From assembly GCF_029626225.1 (NCBI RefSeq), contig NZ_JARUBP010000001.1:3472001-3536000 (forward strand): 64,000 nucleotides of DNA. Direction: 5' to 3'. A program made the position numbers and the translations under genes. Positions 16,903 to 26,084 of the stretch are shown here, piece after piece; position 1 is the first letter of the stretch; each line of letters starts with the position of its first letter. The stretch is from Asanoa sp. WMMD1127. Its GTDB lineage: Bacteria > Actinomycetota > Actinomycetes > Mycobacteriales > Micromonosporaceae. The notes beneath the pieces are model-generated. The model was given only the letters and a program-made list of their open reading frames with translations. It was not told the DNA's origin and did no database searches.

Positions 16903-18645
16903 ATGCATAGGCGGTCGAGGTGGCTGGTGGCGGGAGCGCTCGCGCTCACCCTCGGAGTGGCCGGGTGCACCGGCGGAGACGGCGGCGGCGCGGCGCCGGG
17001 CGCCGGCGGACTGCCCGGCCCGGGCGGCGCCGGCGGGGCCTACCCGCGCAACGAGACGCTCTACACCAGCGGCACCCAGTGGGGACCGCCCAACAGCTGG
17101 AACCCGATCATCCCCGGCTACGCGATGGGCACGGTCGGGCTCGCCTACGAGACGTTGTTCCTGTTCGACCCCGAGAAGACCGAGCTCACCCCGTGGCTCG
17201 CGGAGAAGGGCGAGTGGGCCGACAAGACCTACACGCTGACCCTGCGCGAGGGCGTCACCTGGAGCGACGGCAAGCCGCTGACCGCTGACGACGTGAAATA
17301 CACGGCCGAGCTGGGCAAAATCAAAGCCGTCCCGTACAGCAATCTCTGGACCTGGCTCTCCGCCGTCGACGTGGTCGACCCGCGCACGGTGCGGTTCACC
17401 TTCACCGACCCGCGGATCCAGGAGTGGGAGAACTGGCTCTTCGAGAACGCCATCGTCCCCAAGCACGTCTGGGAGACGCGCTCCGAGGCCGACATCACCA
17501 CGACCGCCAACGAGAAACCGATCGGCACGGGGCCCTACGAGTACCTGACGCACGACCAGGACCGCATGGTGTGGAAGAAGAAGGCCGACTGGTGGGCGAC
17601 TGAAGCGCTTAACCTCGCGGTCCAGCCGACCTACATCGTCGACATCGTCAACTCCAGCAACGAGGTCGCGCTCGGCCTGCTGCTGCAGGGCAACATGGAC
17701 CTGTCCAACAACTTCCTGCCGGGCATCGCCAACCTGGTCAAGGGCGACTTCAAGGTGAAGACGTACTACCCCGACCCGCCCTACATGCTCTCCGCCAACA
17801 CGGCGATGCTGATTCCCAACACCACCAAGGCGCCGATGAACGACGTCGCGTTCCGGCGGGCGCTGGCCAGCGCGATCGACACGAAGAAGATCGTCGAAGG
17901 GGTGTACGGCAACATCGTCCGCGCGGCCAACCCGACCGGTCTGCTGCCCGTCTGGGACCAGTTCGTCGACCAGGCCGTGGTCAGCCAGAACGGGTTCGGC
18001 TTCGACCCGGGCAAGGCGAAGAAGACGCTGGCCGACGCCGGCTACCGCGACGCCAACGGCGACGGGTTCGTCGAGGGCAAGGACGGTAAACCGGTCAAGC
18101 TGTCGCTGATCGTGCCGGCCGGGTGGACCGACTGGATGGAGGCGGCCCGGGTGATCAGCGCCGGTGCGCAGGCGGCCGGCATCAACGTGGTGGCCGAGTT
18201 CCCCGACGCCGGCGCGCTCGACGACGCCCGTACCGCCGGGAAGTTCGACCTCGTCCTCAACAACTGGGCCGGCCTGTCCAACACGCCGTGGCACTTCTAC
18301 AACTACATCTTCCAGCTGCCGGTCCAGCAGCAGCAGTTCAACGCCAACTTCGCCCGCTACGAGAACAAGGCCGCGTGGGAGCTGGTGCAGAAGCTCGCGC
18401 GCACGCCGCAGGACGCTCCGGAGTTCAAGACCACCATGAGCGAGCTGGAGCGCATCCAGCTGACCGAGTTGCCGATGATTCCGTTGTGGTACAACGGTTT
18501 GTGGGCGCAGTTCAACACCACACATTGGACCAACTGGCCGTCTGCGGCCGCTGACGCGCCCAAGGCTCTGCCGACCACGTGGAACAACCTCTGGGAGATG
18601 GGCAGCATCAAGATGCTGACCCAGCTGAAGCCGGTCGCCGGATGA
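16903..18645 (+). CDS. Family-5 substrate-binding lipoprotein of an ABC transporter
   Basis: 580 residues of the SBP_bac_5 family (oligopeptide, nickel and, in some members, oligosaccharide binding). The signal peptide ends in the lipobox GVAGC, so it is a lipoprotein. Family features are LREGVTWSDGKPLTADDVKYT, GTGPYEY and FRRALASAID. GGAGGAGG lies about 7 nt before the ATG. First gene of a five-gene transporter operon whose operators and neighbours (LacI repressor, beta-mannosidase) point to a beta-linked oligosaccharide as ligand rather than peptides. That substrate is inferred; family-5 proteins for beta-mannosides and cello-oligosaccharides are known in Thermotoga. Confidence 0.88.
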   Translation: MHRRSRWLVAGALALTLGVAGCTGGDGGGAAPGAGGLPGPGGAGGAYPRNETLYTSGTQWGPPNSWNPIIPGYAMGTVGLAYETLFLFDPEKTELTPWLAEKGEWADKTYTLTLREGVTWSDGKPLTADDVKYTAELGKIKAVPYSNLWTWLSAVDVVDPRTVRFTFTDPRIQEWENWLFENAIVPKHVWETRSEADITTTANEKPIGTGPYEYLTHDQDRMVWKKKADWWATEALNLAVQPTYIVDIVNSSNEVALGLLLQGNMDLSNNFLPGIANLVKGDFKVKTYYPDPPYMLSANTAMLIPNTTKAPMNDVAFRRALASAIDTKKIVEGVYGNIVRAANPTGLLPVWDQFVDQAVVSQNGFGFDPGKAKKTLADAGYRDANGDGFVEGKDGKPVKLSLIVPAGWTDWMEAARVISAGAQAAGINVVAEFPDAGALDDARTAGKFDLVLNNWAGLSNTPWHFYNYIFQLPVQQQQFNANFARYENKAAWELVQKLARTPQDAPEFKTTMSELERIQLTELPMIPLWYNGLWAQFNTTHWTNWPSAAADAPKALPTTWNNLWEMGSIKMLTQLKPVAG

Positions 18646-19634
18646 GGCGGTACTTCGGCCGCAAACTCGCGATCTACGTGCTGACCTTCGTGGTCGCGGT
18701 GACGCTCAACTGGATCATCCCCCGGTTCATGCCGGGGGACCCGGTCCTGCGGATGCTGACGCGCACGTCGGTCTCCAACCCCGAGGCGATCGCGCCGATG
18801 CGGGCCTATTACGAGAACGTCTTCGGCCTCGACGTTCCATTGTGGAAGCAGTACGTGAACTACTGGCTCGAGCTGTTCCAGGGCAACCTCGGTGTGAGCG
18901 TGTGGCTGTTCCCGGCGCCGGTCGCGGACGTCATCGTCCGGGCGGTGCCCTACACGCTCGCGCTGCTGCTGCCGTCGATCCTGCTGAGCTGGTGGGCCGG
19001 CAACAAGGTGGGCGCCCTCGCGGCCCGCCGGCGCTGGCTCGACAACACCGCCCTGCCCGTCTCGTACGCGCTGACCGCCACGCCCTACATGTGGCTCGGC
19101 ATCCTGCTGGCCTGGAGCCTCGGGATCGTCGCCGGCGTGTTCCCGGTGGCCGGGGGCTACAGCTTCGAGCTGCGACCGGCGTGGTCGTGGACGTTCGCCG
19201 CCAGCCTGGCCCAGCACTGGTTCCTGCCGTTCCTGTCGCTGTTCCTGGTGGCCTTCGGCGGCTGGGCCATCGGCATGCGCAACCTGATCATCTACGAGCT
19301 GGAAGCCGACTACGCCAGCTACCTGGCCGCGCTCGGGGCGCCGCGCCGGCTGATCCGCCGCTACGCGTTCCGCAACGCGCTGCTCCCGCAGTTAACCGGT
19401 TTGGCGCTGCAACTGGGTGTGCTGGTGGCCGGCGCGTTGGTGACCGAGATCGTGTTCGCGTACCCGGGTCTCGGTCACCTGATCCTGCAGGCCATCCAGA
19501 ACCAGGACTTCTTCCTGTTGCAGGGCGCGTTCCTGTTCATCGTGATCGGCGTGCTCGTGGCCAACTTCGTGATCGACGTCGTCTACGTCCTGGTGGACCC
19601 GCGCACCCGGACCGGCATGCAGGGGGCGACATGA
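18642..19634 (+). CDS. ABC transporter permease (DppB/OppB type)
   Basis: 330 residues with about six membrane segments. The N-terminus has the DppB-like pattern (IIPRFMPGDPVLRMLT), and the EAA loop reads ADYASYLAALGAPRRLIRRY. It forms the membrane channel with the next permease. The ATG overlaps the stop of the binding-protein gene (ATGA), and its own stop overlaps the next start in the same way, so the operon is translationally coupled. Confidence 0.93.
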   Translation: MRRYFGRKLAIYVLTFVVAVTLNWIIPRFMPGDPVLRMLTRTSVSNPEAIAPMRAYYENVFGLDVPLWKQYVNYWLELFQGNLGVSVWLFPAPVADVIVRAVPYTLALLLPSILLSWWAGNKVGALAARRRWLDNTALPVSYALTATPYMWLGILLAWSLGIVAGVFPVAGGYSFELRPAWSWTFAASLAQHWFLPFLSLFLVAFGGWAIGMRNLIIYELEADYASYLAALGAPRRLIRRYAFRNALLPQLTGLALQLGVLVAGALVTEIVFAYPGLGHLILQAIQNQDFFLLQGAFLFIVIGVLVANFVIDVVYVLVDPRTRTGMQGAT

Positions 19635-20530
19635 CGGACCCCGTTTCGGCGACATTGCTGGCTGAACCGGTTGAGCCACCGGTCGGTCGCCGCCGTGAGA
19701 CGCTGCACTTCGCGCTGCGAAACAAGAAAGTGGTCGGCGGATCGGCGGTGATCCTGGCGTTCCTCGTCCTCGGTCTGGTTGCCCCCTTGTTCACGGACCA
19801 CGGCCCCAACGAGTACGTGGGTCCGCCGGCCGCCCCGCCCTCGGCCGACTACTGGTTCGGCACCACCACGTTCGGGCAGGACGTGTTCCTGCAGTTCGCC
19901 AACGGGATCCGGTCGACGTTCCTGGTCGGCGTGCTCGGCGGCGGGCTCGCGGGGCTGGTCGGCATGACGGTCGGTTTCGTCGCCGGCTACCGCGGCGGGC
20001 TGGTCGACGAGCTGCTCAACATGCTGACCAACATCGTCCTCGTCCTACCGGCGCTGGCGGTCCTGATCATCCTGCACGCGTACGTCGGCATCACCTCCGT
20101 GCCGATGCAGGCCCTGTTCATCGGCCTGTTCTCCTGGCCCTGGGTGGCACGGGCCGTCCGGGCGCAGACGTTCTCGATCAGGTCCCGCGAGTTCGTCGAC
20201 CTGGCCCGGTTAAGCGGGATGCGCCCGCTGGCAATCATTCGCCGCGAGATCGCGCCCAACATGAGCTCCTACCTGTTCATGACGTTCATCCTGCTGTTCG
20301 GCGGGGCGGTGCTGATGGCGGCGACGCTCGACTTCATCGGCCTGGGTCCGACGAACGTGGTGTCGCTCGGGCTGATGATGAACAGCGCGGTGCATTGGAG
20401 CGCCCTGCATCTGGGGCTGTGGTGGTGGTTCGTGCCGCCCGGCGCGGCGGTCACCGCGATCGTCGGCGCGCTCTACGTGATGAACGTGGGCCTCGACGAG
20501 GTCTTCAACCCCAAGCTGCGGGAGATGTGA
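19631..20530 (+). CDS. ABC transporter permease (DppC/OppC type)
   Basis: 299 residues with an N-terminal hydrophobic segment followed by the DppC-like WFGTTTFGQDVFLQFANGIR and about five more segments. The EAA loop REFVDLARLSGMRPLAIIRR is typical. It overlaps the upstream permease by four bases and the next ATPase by four (GTGA). AACCGGTT at 19665-19672 lies inside its 5' end, one of several intragenic copies of the putative LacI core in this operon. Confidence 0.93.
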   Translation: MTDPVSATLLAEPVEPPVGRRRETLHFALRNKKVVGGSAVILAFLVLGLVAPLFTDHGPNEYVGPPAAPPSADYWFGTTTFGQDVFLQFANGIRSTFLVGVLGGGLAGLVGMTVGFVAGYRGGLVDELLNMLTNIVLVLPALAVLIILHAYVGITSVPMQALFIGLFSWPWVARAVRAQTFSIRSREFVDLARLSGMRPLAIIRREIAPNMSSYLFMTFILLFGGAVLMAATLDFIGLGPTNVVSLGLMMNSAVHWSALHLGLWWWFVPPGAAVTAIVGALYVMNVGLDEVFNPKLREM

Positions 20531-21486
20531 CCGTGGTGCTGAGGGTCGACGACCTGCGGGTCCACTACCGAACGCTCCGCGGCGACGTGCGCGCGCTGGA
20601 CGGAGTCTCGTTCACGGTCGCCGACGGCGAGATCATGGGCGTCGTCGGCGAGTCAGGGTGTGGAAAGTCGACCCTGGGCAAGAGCCTGGTCCGCCTCGAC
20701 AACCGGATGAAGCACGTCGGCGGGAAGGTCACGGTCGACGACGAGGCGCTACCCATCGACGACGACCAGGCGATGAACCGGTTCCGTTTCAAGACGGTCT
20801 CGGTCATCCCGCAATACGCGATGAGCGCCCTCAACCCGACGGTACGCATCCGCCGCCTGGTGTCGGACCTGCTGACCGCGCACGGCATCGACTTCACGGC
20901 GGCGCGCCCGGAACTGCTCCGCCGGCTCGACCTCGTCGGGCTGCCGGAGCGCGTCCTCGACAACTACCCGATCGAACTGTCCGGCGGCATGAAACAACGC
21001 GTGGTCCTGGTCCTGTCGACCCTGCGCGACCCGGCGGTCCTGGTGGCCGACGAGGTGACCTCGGCCCTGGACGTCTCGACCCAACGCGCGGTCGCGGAGA
21101 CGCTGGTCCAGTTCCGCGACCGCGGCTACGTGCGCAGCATGCTGGTCGTCACCCACGACATCTCGCTGGTCTACCAGATCGCCGACACGATCATGGTCAT
21201 GTACGCGGGCCGCCTGGCCGAGAAGGCACCCTCCGATGTGGTCGTAACGGAACCGCTTCACCCCTACACCCAGCTCTTGATCGGCGCGCTCCCCGAAGTC
21301 GGCGCCCGCTTCACGGACCGGAGGCTGACCGGTATACCGGGCCGACCACCGGGGCTGCGCAACCCGCCGCAGGGCTGCCGCTTCCGGGCCCGGTGCCCGC
21401 TCGCCTTCGACAAGTGCGCCGAACAACCACCCTTCGTCGAGGTAGCGAAGAACCACCAGGTCGCCTGCTGGAAGGCCGGCTCGTGA
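20527..21486 (+). CDS. ABC transporter ATPase (DppD/OppD type)
   Basis: 319 residues, cytoplasmic ATPase. Walker A is GESGCGKST, the signature LSGGMKQR, Walker B VLVADEVTSALD, and the H-loop VTHD. The C-terminal region GIPGRPPGLRNPPQGCRFRARC plus CPLAFDKC is the oligopeptide/dipeptide ATPase extension with its cysteine cluster. The GTG overlaps the upstream stop. Unlike the first four genes, it is separated from the next ATPase gene by 243 bp. Confidence 0.94.
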   Translation: MTVVLRVDDLRVHYRTLRGDVRALDGVSFTVADGEIMGVVGESGCGKSTLGKSLVRLDNRMKHVGGKVTVDDEALPIDDDQAMNRFRFKTVSVIPQYAMSALNPTVRIRRLVSDLLTAHGIDFTAARPELLRRLDLVGLPERVLDNYPIELSGGMKQRVVLVLSTLRDPAVLVADEVTSALDVSTQRAVAETLVQFRDRGYVRSMLVVTHDISLVYQIADTIMVMYAGRLAEKAPSDVVVTEPLHPYTQLLIGALPEVGARFTDRRLTGIPGRPPGLRNPPQGCRFRARCPLAFDKCAEQPPFVEVAKNHQVACWKAGS

Positions 21487-21729
21487 CGCGCCGGCGGGAT
21501 GGTCGGCAGCCGCCCCGGCTCCCGGCACATCCTGGCCGCGGCGACGTCGCCACGCGCGGAGTCCCGCGGACGGCCGACCGCTGGTCGGTCGGCGGGACAC
21601 CGGCGGTCTGCGAACCGCGGCGCGCGCGCCGAGAGCAGGGCGGTTCGCTGTTGAGCAGGCCAGCGGAAGACGGGAGGTCGAGCGGCGGCCGCCGACCGGC
21701 AAGAGATCCGCGACGGAGGGTGGGCTTCG
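21487..21729 (+). other. 243-bp gap inside the transporter operon
   Basis: No credible gene is seen. The sequence is GC-rich and contains CCGACC/GGTCGG repeats around 21580 that can pair. The other junctions of the operon overlap by 4 bases, so this gap stands out. It may hold a processing or termination hairpin that lowers expression of the second ATPase, or the remains of a lost segment. GGAGGG precedes the next start. Confidence 0.4.
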
Positions 21730-22524
21730 GTGTTGCGGCTTGACGGGGTTTGGAAGAACTACCGGCTCGGCGCGTTCGGGAGTCGCGAGCTGACCGCCGT
21801 CCGGGATGTCTCTCTGGAGGTGAGGCCCGGCGAGGTCGTGTCGCTGATCGGGGAGAGTGGCAGCGGCAAGACCACGATCGGGCGGATGGTTCTGGGGCTC
21901 GCGGCGCCTACGCGGGGTGAGATCACGTTCGACGGTGTCGCGGTGAACCGGTTGCGTGGTCGGGCCCTGCGCGGCTACCACCGCCAGGTGCAGGGCGTCT
22001 TCCAGGACCCGTTCAGCACCTTCAACCCCGTCTTCAAGGCCGACCGCGTCTTCACCCTCGTGAAGGACGGCTTCTTCCCGTCGACCACCGCGGCGCGGTG
22101 GCGGGAGCGGGTCGAGGCCGCCCTCGAAGGTGTGCGGCTCGAGCCCGCCGACGTCCTGCACAAATACCCGCATCAGCTCAGCGGCGGCCAGCTGCAACGA
22201 ATGCTGATCGCGCGGGCGCTCCTGCTGGACATCCGTCTCCTCGTCGCCGACGAGATCATCAGCATGCTCGACGCCTCGACGCGGATCGACGTGTTGAACC
22301 TGCTCGGTGATCTCAAGGCCGGCGGGCTCGGGGTTCTCTTCGTCACCCACGATCTGGCGCTCGGCACCTATATCAGCGACCGCACCGTCATCCTGCGCGC
22401 CGGCGAGGTGGTCGAGGCCGGGCCGACGGAACAGGTCTTCGACCGGCCGCGGCACGAATACACGCGCAATCTTCTGGCCGCCGTGCCGCATTTGCACACG
22501 CGATGGAATGAACCGGTTAAGTAG
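21730..22524 (+). CDS. ABC transporter ATPase (DppF/OppF type)
   Basis: 264 residues. Walker A GESGSGKTT, Q-loop VFQDPFSTFNP, signature LSGGQLQRMLIARALL, Walker B LLVADEIISMLD, H-loop VTHD. It lacks the C-terminal cysteine-containing extension of its partner, as is common for short DppF-like subunits. The GTG start is preceded by GGAGGG. Its last bases, AACCGGTTAAG then TAG, overlap the 3' end of the convergent LacI gene by 8 bp. Confidence 0.92.
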   Translation: MLRLDGVWKNYRLGAFGSRELTAVRDVSLEVRPGEVVSLIGESGSGKTTIGRMVLGLAAPTRGEITFDGVAVNRLRGRALRGYHRQVQGVFQDPFSTFNPVFKADRVFTLVKDGFFPSTTAARWRERVEAALEGVRLEPADVLHKYPHQLSGGQLQRMLIARALLLDIRLLVADEIISMLDASTRIDVLNLLGDLKAGGLGVLFVTHDLALGTYISDRTVILRAGEVVEAGPTEQVFDRPRHEYTRNLLAAVPHLHTRWNEPVK

Positions 22525-23536
22525 CGCGCGGCGGGGCCGTGCTCGCGCGGGGTGCCAGTTTCGCCGTCGTGTCCTGGACCGAGCCGACCGGTTGCCCGGC
22601 GATGGCGGACAGCAGTTGGCGGGCGGCCAGGGCGCCGTATGCCGGGATGTCGCGGGTCAGCGCCGTCAGCGCCGGATGGACCAGGCGGCACAGCGGCGAG
22701 TCGTCGAAGGCCACGATGGACAGATCGCCGGGCACGGTCAGGCCCATCTCCTGCGCGACACCGAGCCCGGCGATCGCCATCACGTCGTTGTCGTAGATCA
22801 CCGCCGTGGGCCGGTCGTCGGCGCTCAGCAGGCGGCGGGTGGCCCGCGCGCCCTCCTCGCCGGAGTAGTCGGTGCCCACCGTCAGCGAGCGCGTCACGCC
22901 CAGCCGCTTGCAGGCGCCGTGGAAGGCGCCGGCCCGCACGCGCGTGTGCCACAGGTCCGACAACCCCGCGACCCGGGCGATCCGGCGATGCCCGAGCGCG
23001 GCCAGGTACTCAACCGTTTCCACCAGCGCGATCGCGTCGTCGTTCCAGACGTGGGGCACGTCGCCGACGCCTTCCGGGCCGCCGACCACCACCGCCGGCA
23101 GGCGCAGCGACGTCACCACCGGGATCCGCGGATCGCTCACCCGCAGGTCGCAGATCAGCACACCGTCGACCCGGCGCTCGCCCCACCAGCGGCGGTAGAC
23201 GGCGACCTCCGCGTCGGCGTCGGCCACGATCTGCAGCATCAGCGCGTACGAGCGGGCGGACAGCTCGGCCTCCACGCCGCTGATGAGCTCCATGTAGAAC
23301 GGCTCGAAGCCCAGCACCTTGGCCGGGCGGCGCAGGGCCAGGCCGATCGTGTCGGCGGCCGCGCCGGACAGCGCGCGGGCGGCGCTGTGCGGGTTCCAGC
23401 CGATCTCCTCGGCGATGGCCAGGATCCGCCGCCGGGTGGTCTCGGAGACGCCGCGGTGGCCGTTGAGCGCGTAGGACACCGCGCCCTTGGAGACGCCCGC
23501 CCGCTCGGCGATGTCAGCGATCGTGGGCCGTTTCAA
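22517..23536 (-). CDS. LacI-family transcriptional repressor
   Basis: 339 residues. The N-terminal helix-turn-helix and hinge read TIADIAERAGVSKGAVSYAL, then GVSETTRRRILAIAEEIGWN; the periplasmic-binding-like sensor domain follows (DNDVMAIAG, PGDLSIVAFDDSPL). The TTG at 23536 is chosen because GGGAGG lies 5 nt before it and the HTH begins right after; an upstream ATG at 23584 lacks such a site. It is convergent with the transporter operon and divergent from the GH2 gene, so it probably represses both through ACTTA[A/T]CCGGTT[A/C]AG sites. The inducer is likely a short beta-mannoside or related sugar (inference). Confidence 0.93.
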   Translation of the reverse strand: MKRPTIADIAERAGVSKGAVSYALNGHRGVSETTRRRILAIAEEIGWNPHSAARALSGAAADTIGLALRRPAKVLGFEPFYMELISGVEAELSARSYALMLQIVADADAEVAVYRRWWGERRVDGVLICDLRVSDPRIPVVTSLRLPAVVVGGPEGVGDVPHVWNDDAIALVETVEYLAALGHRRIARVAGLSDLWHTRVRAGAFHGACKRLGVTRSLTVGTDYSGEEGARATRRLLSADDRPTAVIYDNDVMAIAGLGVAQEMGLTVPGDLSIVAFDDSPLCRLVHPALTALTRDIPAYGALAARQLLSAIAGQPVGSVQDTTAKLAPRASTAPPRAT

Positions 23537-23597
23537 CCCGCCTCCCAAGGAGAATGCCCGCCGAAGGGCAGACCTCACGGGCAAGCTACCACCGCCG

Positions 23598-23650
23598 TTG
23601 ACAGCATTCCCGCGGCCATCGTACCGTCAATTCCACTTATCCGGTTCAGC
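23598..23650 (+). promoter_or_regulatory. Promoter and LacI-type operator of the GH2 gene
   Basis: TTGACA (23598-23603), an 18-bp spacer and TACCGT (23622-23627) make a good vegetative-type promoter. ACTTATCCGGTTCAGC (23635-23650) follows at 7 bp. Its first 12 bases are identical to operator O2 of the transporter operon, at nearly the same place relative to the -10. This gives the two transcription units a common switch. Confidence 0.75.
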
Positions 23651-23678
23651 ACTACGGATCGGCGAAGGGTCGAAGCCC

Positions 23679-26084
23679 ATGCGGAAACCGCTTCATTCCG
23701 GCTGGGCACTGACGCCCGCGAGCGCCGACGGCGTGCCCGATCGGATAACAACGATCCCCGCGACCGTGCCGGGGTGCGTGCACACCGATCTGCTCGCCGC
23801 CGGCCTGATCCCCGACCCGTTCGTCGACGACAACGAGACGGCGCTGGCCTGGATCGGCGACGCCGCATGGCGATACACCACCACGTTCGACTGGCACGGG
23901 CCCGGCGGCCACGACCGGGTCGACCTCGTCTGCGAGGGCCTCGACACCGTCGCCGACCTCGAGCTCAACGGCGTCCCGCTGGGCAGCACGGCCAACATGC
24001 ACCGGTCCTACCGCTTCGACGTGCGCGACGGCCTCCGTCCCGGCGCCAACGACCTGCGGATCACCTTCCATCCCGCCCGGGAGTACGCCCGGCACTGGCA
24101 GGAGCGGCTCGGCGACCGCCCGAACGCGTACCCGGAGCCGTTCAACTTCATCCGCAAGATGGCCTGCAACTTCGGCTGGGACTGGGGTCCAACCCTGGTC
24201 ACCGCCGGCATCTGGCAACCGATCGGCCTCGACCTCTGGCACACCGCCCGCCTGGCCCAGGTCCGTCCATTGACGACGGTCAAGGACCACACCGGCCGCG
24301 TCGAGGTCCACGCCGATATCGAGCGAGCGAGCGAAGGCCCCCTCACGCTCACCGCCGCCATAGCCGGCCACCACGCCAGCACCACCGTCGACAACAGCAC
24401 CGCGACGGTCACGGTCGAGGTGGCCGACCCACGCCGCTGGTGGCCCCGCGGCTACGGCGACCCGGACCGCTACGACCTCGAGGTCACCCTCACCGACGCC
24501 GCCGGCACGAAACTCGACACCTGGCACCGGAAGGTCGGCTTCCGCGACGTCCGTCTCGACACGACCCCGGACGAGCACGGCACCCCGTTCACGGTGACGG
24601 TCAACGACCAACCGATCTTCGTCCGCGGCGTCAACTGGATCCCCGACGACCCGTTCCCGAGCCGCATCACCAAGCAGCGCCTCGCGAAGCGGCTCGACCA
24701 GGCCACCGAGGCCAACGTCAACCTCCTCCGCGTCTGGGGCGGCGGCCGCTACGAGTCCGACCATTTCTACGACCTCGCCGACGAGCGCGGCCTGATGGTC
24801 ACCCAGGACTTCCTCTTCGCCTGCGCCGCCTATCCCGAGGAGGAGCCGTTCGCCACCGAGGTCGCGGCCGAGGCGGCCGAACAGGTGGCCAGGCTCGCCA
24901 GCCACCCCAGCCTCCTCTGGTGGTGCGGCAACAACGAGAACATCTGGGGCCACGCGGACTGGGGCTGGCAGGAGCGCCTGCACGACAGGACGTGGGGCGC
25001 CGGCTACTACCACCGCGTCCTGCCCGAGATCGTCGAGCGACTGGACCCGACCCGCCCCTACTGGCCGGGCAGCCCGTGGTCCGGCCGCGCCGACCGCCAC
25101 CCCAACGACCCGGCCCACGGCACCATGCACATCTGGGACGTGTGGAACCAACTCGACTACCACCACTACCGCGACCACGAGCCGCGCTTCGTCGCCGAGT
25201 TCGGCTATCAGGCCCCACCGACCTGGGCCACCGTCAAGGAAAGCATCACCGACGACCCACTGGCCCCCGACTCACCCGGCATGCGCCATCACCAGAAGGC
25301 CGCCGACGGCGACAAGAAGCTCCACCGTGGACTGGCGCAGCACTTCGGAGACCCGGCCACCACCGACGACTGGCACTACCTTACCCAGGTCATCCAGGCC
25401 CGCGCGATCCAGGAGGCCGTCGAGCACTTCCGCGCCCTCCGCCCGTACTGCATGGGCGCCATCGTCTGGCAGCTCAACGACTGCTGGCCGGTCACCTCGT
25501 GGAGCGCGATCGACGGCGCCGGCCGCCGCAAACCGATGTGGTACGCCCTCCGCCGCGCCTACGCCGACCGCCTACTCACCCTGGACGACCACCGCGCCGT
25601 GCTCGTCAACGAAACAGCGGAACCATGGCGCACGACCCTGACCGTCACGAGATCCACACTGGACGGCAAGCGCCTGGCCGTCACCGACGCGACGATCGAG
25701 GTGGCGCCCCACAGTAAAGCCAGCCACGACCTGGCCGACGACCTCAGCCACGCGAGCGACCCGACCGGCGAGGTCCTCTGGGCGGCGGCCGACGGTCAAC
25801 GAGCCTGGTGGTTCTACGCCGAGGACAAGGACATCGCCTACCCCAAGGCGGAGTACGACGCGACCGTCCACCACCGACAGGGCGAGACGAAACTGGCGGT
25901 CACGGCCAGAACCTTCCTCCGCGACCTCACGGTCTTCCCGGACCGGCTGAACCCCGACGCCGAGGCCGACGACGCCCTCCGCACCCTCTTCCCCGGCGAG
26001 ACGGTCACGTTCACGATCCGCGGAGCGACAGCAGCGGAGGACGGGCTCACCACCAAGCCCGTCCTCCGCTGCGTCAACGACTGA
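23679..26084 (+). CDS. GH2 family beta-mannosidase
   Basis: 801 residues without a signal peptide, so it acts in the cytoplasm on imported sugars. It has the GH2 order: jelly-roll domain (WRYTTTFDW), Ig-like region, and TIM barrel. NFGWDWGPTLVTAGIW is characteristic of the mannosidase branch. The acid/base Glu lies in WWCGNNENIWG and the nucleophile Glu in FVAEFGYQAPPTW. The length fits beta-mannosidases (about 800-850). It lies beside the transporter and repressor and shares the operator, so it probably cleaves mannose from imported beta-mannosides. Confidence 0.92.
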   Translation: MRKPLHSGWALTPASADGVPDRITTIPATVPGCVHTDLLAAGLIPDPFVDDNETALAWIGDAAWRYTTTFDWHGPGGHDRVDLVCEGLDTVADLELNGVPLGSTANMHRSYRFDVRDGLRPGANDLRITFHPAREYARHWQERLGDRPNAYPEPFNFIRKMACNFGWDWGPTLVTAGIWQPIGLDLWHTARLAQVRPLTTVKDHTGRVEVHADIERASEGPLTLTAAIAGHHASTTVDNSTATVTVEVADPRRWWPRGYGDPDRYDLEVTLTDAAGTKLDTWHRKVGFRDVRLDTTPDEHGTPFTVTVNDQPIFVRGVNWIPDDPFPSRITKQRLAKRLDQATEANVNLLRVWGGGRYESDHFYDLADERGLMVTQDFLFACAAYPEEEPFATEVAAEAAEQVARLASHPSLLWWCGNNENIWGHADWGWQERLHDRTWGAGYYHRVLPEIVERLDPTRPYWPGSPWSGRADRHPNDPAHGTMHIWDVWNQLDYHHYRDHEPRFVAEFGYQAPPTWATVKESITDDPLAPDSPGMRHHQKAADGDKKLHRGLAQHFGDPATTDDWHYLTQVIQARAIQEAVEHFRALRPYCMGAIVWQLNDCWPVTSWSAIDGAGRRKPMWYALRRAYADRLLTLDDHRAVLVNETAEPWRTTLTVTRSTLDGKRLAVTDATIEVAPHSKASHDLADDLSHASDPTGEVLWAAADGQRAWWFYAEDKDIAYPKAEYDATVHHRQGETKLAVTARTFLRDLTVFPDRLNPDAEADDALRTLFPGETVTFTIRGATAAEDGLTTKPVLRCVND

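Noticed and set aside
22307-25717. A 1136-codon open frame overlapping the last ATPase, lacI and GH2 genes
   Set aside because: It crosses three well-supported genes in another frame and is Arg/Pro-rich without any family pattern.
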